Shown one piece after another: positions 59,574 through 64,000 of a stretch of 64,000 nucleotides of DNA (its first letter is position 1; every line of letters begins with the position of its first letter). The DNA comes from Paraspadella gotoi (lineage: Eukaryota; Chaetognatha): assembly GCA_051294375.1 (NCBI GenBank), contig JBJCIZ010000744.1:686264-750263 (forward strand). The letters are read 5' to 3'. Under the pieces are notes generated by a model. It did not search any database, had not been told where the DNA came from, and saw only the letters and a program-made list of their open reading frames with translations. A program made the translations under genes and the position numbers.

Positions 59574-59869
59574 CTTGTAATAAGAAACGGAATTAATATT
59601 AAACAGAAAGACTAAAAAATGGACAAGTCGAAATATACAGCAAGACAGATGAAGACCACTAAGCCCGCCTGGCGTTGAAAAAGTCAATTTAGGATAAACA
59701 AAATGCTGATCAACTCAAAATTACTTGAAGAATAGCTTATAATCTAGAACTTATAATGAATGAATACATAAATTTAATGAGAAATTTGTAAACGAAGAGC
59801 GAATTAAAAAAAAACAACAACCCCTGGAAACCATAAAAAATAAGAAATAAATAAAAAGTGTCCGATTAC

Positions 59870-60204
59870 CTCACAACATTCAAGATTGAAGTGTCGTATG
59901 AATCGCCGATGCAAACAAAGGTACCAGAATCGGAGAGATGCACATTTGAAATTACGATGGAATAAAGGTTTTCCTTCTTAGTAAAAGCGTATCTGGGATT
60001 TTTATTGGTAGGGTGCACATCAGTACCAGCAACGGCCAGTATAAGGTTTTTTCGTTGTTTCGGCCCAGTCCACTGCCAAGTCGGAACTATCTTCGATCGA
60101 CAAGTTAAATTTACTCTCGATCCGGTTACAGAACTGATGACAGAACCTTCTGATTTAATGACAACCAGGCTGACAAGCAACAACGAAGTCAAAACGCTCT
60201 TCAT
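59870..60204 (-). CDS. variable exon V15 (signal peptide + Ig domain)
   Basis: 335 nt, phase-2 end. MKSVLTSLLLVSLVVIKSEG signal peptide, VNLTCRSKIVPTWQWTGPK, HPTNKNPRYAFTKKENLYSIVI, DSGTFVCIGD and TSILNVVR, ending AG|GTAATC. Fully open and one of the most divergent variable domains. Confidence 0.87.
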
Positions 60205-60258
60205 ATTTAGTTTTGTAATCGTCACACTTAAATAGGGTGTGAAAAAGCCTGAATCATA

Positions 60259-60305
60259 CAAATAGAGACACCTTATGGGCCAAAATGTACATTATAAAAC
60301 AAAAG
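60259..60305 (-). promoter_or_regulatory. promoter module of V15
   Basis: CAAATAGAGACACCTTATGGG begins at 60259; AAAACAAAAG at 60296-60305. Confidence 0.6.
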
Positions 60306-60458
60306 ACAGAATCGGAAGAAAAGACAAGATAGTTATGATTCGGTATACAAACAAACGGTTCATAACCTACCTTATAATAACGCATATTTATCGTTGAAAC
60401 TTCTAAAAACGATAGTAGTAAGCATATTGCTTAGAACTTATTCCTGAGAAATAAATAC

Positions 60459-60525
60459 CTTACTACATTTAGCACGATCTGCAATATAGTAAATTTGAAA
60501 ATCACCTTTCCATCAACTTTTTATT
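60459..60525 (-). pseudogene. V16 relic: last strand of a variable exon
   Basis: The sense strand reads IFKFTILQIVLNVV then AG|GTATTT, matching the LNVVR end and donor of V14 and V15. Nothing upstream resembles the rest of the exon. Confidence 0.45.
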
Positions 60526-60908
60526 TTACTTCAATTTAATGATTCCTTCCCATTATTCGATATTGTGGGTTATATAAGAAGTCTGGCTGTGGAAGACTTT
60601 AGTCTAAAATGTAAATAAAATGAATAAAGTTGAAAAGTGAAAACTTCAAGATTAAAAATATTAATATATGATGGTAAAAATCTATTGTCCGCCTCAATTC
60701 TATATTTTAGCTATTAATTATTTTGACGTTCAAAAATGTAAGAATTGTATTTTTTTTGCCAATTTACCACATGTAGATTTCTCTAGTGGTCTTCTTCTAT
60801 CATTCATATTGGTTGTACCATTTCATCAAAAAATTTTCATCTTTGTATAACGTCGTCTACTAGAACACGACTTCAGTTAGAAAAAAAATCGATAAATTAT
60901 TAATCAAA

Positions 60909-61241
60909 ATGAACTCTTATTTACTTTGCTCTTTTCTTTACAAATTTGTACCTTGTTGCCACCACAACAAACTGCTTTATTACTGGGTTCAAAATATGGA
61001 AATAACATGTGATTCTCTGTTCCCCTACTTGGAGCTGGGTGAGGAGGGAAAGAAATCAAACCGTAAAACTATATTGCTTTTCCGGAACGAATCCACATCC
61101 AAAATTGAATGAACCTCGCTATGAATTTTCGCGAAAACAGGATTCTTATCAATTAAAAGTTTCGGGGTGTAACTCCCTCGACCGCTGGGAGATTTCTGCC
61201 ATGGGGAAAATGATGAAACCTTTATTCTAAATGTTAGTCAG
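60909..61241 (+). pseudogene. V17: variable exon on the PLUS strand, frame broken
   Basis: MNSYLLCSFLYKFVPCC, ITCDSLFPYLELGEEG, then in another frame LYCFSGTNPHPKLNEPRYEFSRKQDSYQLKVSG, and an end LILNVSQ at AG|GTAGAG after 61241. Same Ig design and donor as the others, in the opposite orientation. Confidence 0.6.
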
Positions 61242-61407
61242 GTAGAGATTTATTTTATTAATAGTAGACGACCTGAAAAATTGATTACTCCTTCACAGTT
61301 AAAAATTATATCTGGATGATTAAACTTGTTTTGTCACTTATAGCTCATTTAAAAATTGTGGATCAATTTTTTTTTATTTTTTGACTTTTGTAAACCACCC
61401 TCAATCA

Positions 61408-61465
61408 CTTTTGTTTTACTTCTTTGTTGAGCAAAAAGGTCGCGAAGATGTCTCTACTAGGTTTC
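61408..61465 (+). promoter_or_regulatory. promoter module of V18, plus orientation
   Basis: CTTTTGTTTT at 61408-61417, then GATGTCTCTACTAGG from 61447. Both parts are inverted together with the exon, which supports their functional link. Confidence 0.6.
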
Positions 61466-61534
61466 TTCCCTGTCGCCTCAGAGATGTTTGATGTCCAGTC
61501 TTTCAGAAAAAGAAACGTTTCTACTAATAACAAA

Positions 61535-61869
61535 ATGGGTTTCATCTTTTTTTTTTCTTTTCCTTTCTGGTTTTTTGCCTTTTCTCTTCGCTAATGTAAA
61601 CATTTCAACTTTTTAATTGGATCAAACTGATAAACTGGAATGTACTTCTTCCATCCCTCCCACCATGGTCAAAGTCGGGTCACCACGAGTTGGAGACTAT
61701 CGTAAATAGGGGTCAATGGGAAAAAACATCGAAGTTCGACGATTCGCGTTACTCTTTCTCAATGATGGTTCTCGTTATATCATAGAAATTTCCAATGTTA
61801 AATTAACTGATGCTGGAAAATTCATTGTGAAGGAGATTCGGTATCAGCCTATTTTGTCACAGTAATGAG
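61535..61869 (+). pseudogene. V18: variable exon on the PLUS strand, frame broken
   Basis: MGFIFFFSFPFWFFAFSL signal peptide; ANVNIS, KLECTSSIPP, WSKSG, DDSRYSFS and DAGKF-type segments in successive frames; end FVTVMR at AG|GTGAGA. The total of 335 nt equals the standard exon, so the indels compensate, which suggests base errors. Confidence 0.6.
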
Positions 61870-62067
61870 GTGAGAACCAACCTTAGCGTTCGTTAAAACC
61901 AAACTACGATGGGGTTGTCTTTTTTCTATGAGACATAAACTCTGAGAAACTGTTGGTGTCGCTATGAGTTTGATTCGGTGCTTGATTGGAATCTTTAAAA
62001 GGCGTTTTTCCATTGTTGGTAAATTTGAAAGAACTCGATAGAAATAAAATCTAAACCATTCGTGACA

Positions 62068-62388
62068 ATGAAACGGTTATTATCTTTTCTTATTTTTCAT
62101 TTGTTTTCTGTCTCTGTTTTCTCATCTTCCGAGCCTCTCGTGAAAACAGTTCTCATTGGTTCTCCGCCGAAATCTCCTCGTTTCCAAGTTTCCCCCAGTT
62201 GGTTGTGGATGGGGTCCGAAGCAGACAGCGTGCCACGACTTTAAGCTTACGCCGGCATTCAACGAACATCCAAATCATAAAGATCCACGATATGATTTTT
62301 TAAAAGACCGATGATCGATACAGCATAACCATTACGACACGTCAAGTCCTGACGCCGAAAATTTGGTTGTGACGGGACGCCTACAGCA
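62068..62388 (+). pseudogene. V19: variable exon on the PLUS strand, cut by an N gap
   Basis: MKRLLSFLIFHLFSVSVFSS signal peptide, LVKTVLIGS, SWLWMGSEAD, then in other frames EHPNHKDPRYDF, before a 161-bp N run. Donor not visible. Confidence 0.55.
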
Positions 62389-62550
62389 NNNNNNNNNNNN
62401 NNNNNNNNNNNNNNNNNNNNNNNNNNNNNNNNNNNNNNNNNNNNNNNNNNNNNNNNNNNNNNNNNNNNNNNNNNNNNNNNNNNNNNNNNNNNNNNNNNNN
62501 NNNNNNNNNNNNNNNNNNNNNNNNNNNNNNNNNNNNNNNNNNNNNNNNNN

Positions 62551-62934
62551 CGCAGACAAACTTTCCGGCGTCTGAGAATTTGAGGGAAGAGAGAAGCAGA
62601 GAATAATTGGATCCGTTTTGAAGGAAAGAGAAACGAGGANNNNNNNNNNNNNNNNNNNNNNNNNNNNNNNNNNNNNNNNNNNNNNNNNNNNNNNNNNNNN
62701 NNNNNNNNNNNNNNNNNNNNNNNNNNNNNNNNNNNNNNNNNNNNNNNNNNNNNNNNNNNNNNNNNNNNNNNNNNNNNNNNNNNNNNNNNNNNNNNNNNNN
62801 NNNNNNNNNNNNNNNNNACTTTGGACTGGGACGAAGACCGTTCATGGTCAGCGTTTTATAATCGCTTCTTTTGTGACCGAACCACATCCAGGGTGGAGCA
62901 AAGGACGATTTGCAGGTTAAGGAGATTTTTTGTC
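62551..62934 (-). CDS. V20: variable exon interrupted by N runs
   Basis: Visible pieces are KISLTCKSSFAPPWMWFGHK, TLTMNGLRPSPK, then N, then PRFSFLQNGSNYSLLLSSLKFSDAGKFVC. Signal peptide, middle and donor are in gaps. The visible parts are in frame, so it may be intact. Confidence 0.55.
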
Positions 62935-63034
62935 NNNNNNNNNNNNNNNNNNNNNNNNNNNNNNNNNNNNNNNNNNNNNNNNNNNNNNNNNNNNNNNNNN
63001 NNNNNNNNNNNNNNNNNNNNNNNNNNNNNNNNNN

Positions 63035-63156
63035 GATTCGCATTTAAATTCAACCGAGGATCCCGTGAGAACCGTAGTTTTAAAATCCACGACGGCGTGA
63101 ACCGCGCGGGTAATTATGAAAAGTGCAACCACGAGACAAAACAGTTTTGATATCAT
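63035..63156 (-). CDS. V21: 5' part of a variable exon (copy of V9)
   Basis: MISKLFCLVVALFIITRAVHA signal peptide, then VVDFKTTVLTGSSVEFKCE up to an N run. This is the cleanest version of the V9 start. Confidence 0.6.
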
Positions 63157-63216
63157 TTTGAATTTCGTTTGTGAATGAATCGGGAATGAATTTGTAGAAA
63201 TTTATCTCGAGTCTAA

Positions 63217-63275
63217 CCAGTAGAGACGCTAAGCGGGGAAAAAGATACAATTGAAATGTGGGAGACAAAAGAACG
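63217..63275 (-). promoter_or_regulatory. promoter module of V21
   Basis: CCAGTAGAGACGCTAAGCGG at 63217-63236, with GAGACAAAAGAACG further out; same as at V9. Confidence 0.6.
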
Positions 63276-63319
63276 CGCCTCTGTTTATAACAAAAAAGGA
63301 ATAAGTTTTTTAAGCCAAC

Positions 63320-63657
63320 CTGACAACGTTAAGAACGAATTGTTGATAAACTTCTCCATCGCAAACAATCTTTCCCGCATCCGAGGATTTGACGCTCGAA
63401 ATTGAAACGACGTATTTGTTTTCACTTTTGTTGAATATAAAACGGGAATCTTTCAAGTTCGGATGTGGTCGCGTTCCCATAGAGGCCAGCGTCCGATGCT
63501 CTCCCTCTTTAGGACCGAACCACGACCAAGTCGGCGCAAAGGAGGAGAGACAAATAAAGTCCACGGAGGCTCCAACCAAAATAGTTTTGGTATCAGAAGC
63601 GTCAGAGAGTACAAAGTTTATTTTGTAAAGTAATAAACCGAGTAAGAGAGACCACAT
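63320..63657 (-). CDS. V22: variable exon (clean copy of V10)
   Basis: 338 nt, phase-2 end. MWSLLLGLLLYKINFVLS signal peptide, VDFICLSSFAPTWSWFGPK, HPNLKDSRFIFNKSENKYVVSI, DAGKIVCDGE and FVLNVVR, ending AG|GTTGGC. Fully open; shows that broken V10 and V10' are probably error-ridden versions of a functional design. A start a few codons upstream is possible. Confidence 0.8.
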
Positions 63658-63743
63658 AACCTGTGAAAAACGCCATGAATTTCTACATTTCCGATCGAGA
63701 AACTATTTGGAGACGAGGCTTGGTGGTGCGAACTCTAACACCT

Positions 63744-63764
63744 ACGTATAGACGCCTGTTGTCG
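63744..63764 (-). promoter_or_regulatory. promoter motif of V22
   Basis: ACGTATAGACGCCTGTTGTCG, with GGAAAACAAAATGAG about 20 bp beyond it. Confidence 0.55.
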
Positions 63765-64000
63765 TATGCCGATCTTTTCAGACGGAAAACAAAATGAGTC
63801 TAGAGAGAATCACTAGACACACGAAGCAGACAGACACCAGCAATAGTTTTACTTCTTTATTGAGAATGTAATTTTAAAGTGGCTCCTGCTTCCAGCGCAG
63901 TGTACAATAGTGAATTGCATAATATTCCGATTCAAAGGCCCAGGATGTAAGAAAGCAAGCTAGGTTTAATTATTATTCATAAACAAATCAAAAATAAACC

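Larger units (their letters stand above)
63035..64000. repeat. third copy of the V9-V10 unit
   Basis: Matches about 47840-48750 (and its copy at about 53090-53990) through V9 start, promoter, V10 and the V10 promoter up to the window end, in the same orientation. Confidence 0.8.

Noticed and set aside
42246-63657. V(D)J-type somatic recombination of variable exons
   Set aside because: I saw no repeated heptamer/nonamer signals at exon ends; every exon instead ends at an ordinary splice donor in a constant phase, so RNA splicing explains the layout.

Overview
The window is animal nuclear DNA. Genes have GT-AG (and one GC-AG) introns, intergenic DNA is AT-rich with GA microsatellites, DNA transposons and a tRNA-derived repeat, and coding DNA is GC-rich. 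The FAM135-like and SLC16-like genes and the immunoglobulin (Ig) receptors indicate an invertebrate metazoan. I cannot name the species.

Layout. Positions 1-4036 (+) hold the C-terminal part of a FAM135-family predicted serine esterase. 4.0-9.35 kb is AT-rich with no firm gene. 9351-13996 (+) is a six-exon monocarboxylate-transporter-like MFS gene with a TA-flanked MITE in intron 1. 14.0-18.0 kb is mostly intergenic. Nearly everything from 18 to 64 kb is on the minus strand and belongs to one expanded family of Ig-domain receptors.

The family has two forms. (a) At 18.1-37.5 kb there are eight 'complete' genes of about 600 residues: signal peptide, four Ig-like domains, one transmembrane helix, and a cytoplasmic tail with a canonical EF-hand loop (DTDQDGYLTVME) plus a degenerate second one. 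Most have no introns. (b) At 38.0-64.0 kb, 13 'constant' exons (42043 down to 38009) encode the same architecture without the first Ig domain. Upstream of them lie about 20 'variable' exons, each encoding a signal peptide plus one Ig domain. Each intact variable exon ends at a splice donor in phase 2, which matches the phase-2 acceptor of the first constant exon, and most have their own copy of a promoter module. This is the layout of an alternative-first-exon locus, comparable to clustered protocadherins or UGT1, in which many promoters and ectodomain tips share one stalk, membrane and EF-hand segment. I consider it the main discovery in the window.

The same bipartite promoter module (CTTTTGTTT, then 20-50 bp later CCGCTAGAGGTCTCTACTT or a variant, both read on the coding strand) precedes the intronless genes and the variable exons. 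This suggests co-regulation and shared ancestry. Two TIR-bearing insertions interrupt coding exons of the family (23863-24291 and 42361-42548). In both cases removing the insertion at an AG boundary restores the reading frame exactly, which resembles introner elements.

Caution. Parts of 44.9-64 kb and 27.96-28.91 kb look like gap filling with uncorrected long reads: single-base indels are frequent, there are N runs, and 10-N gaps have repeated flanks. Many broken variable exons, especially the 50.1-55.1 kb copy of the 44.9-49.9 kb block, may therefore be sequence errors and not pseudogenes.
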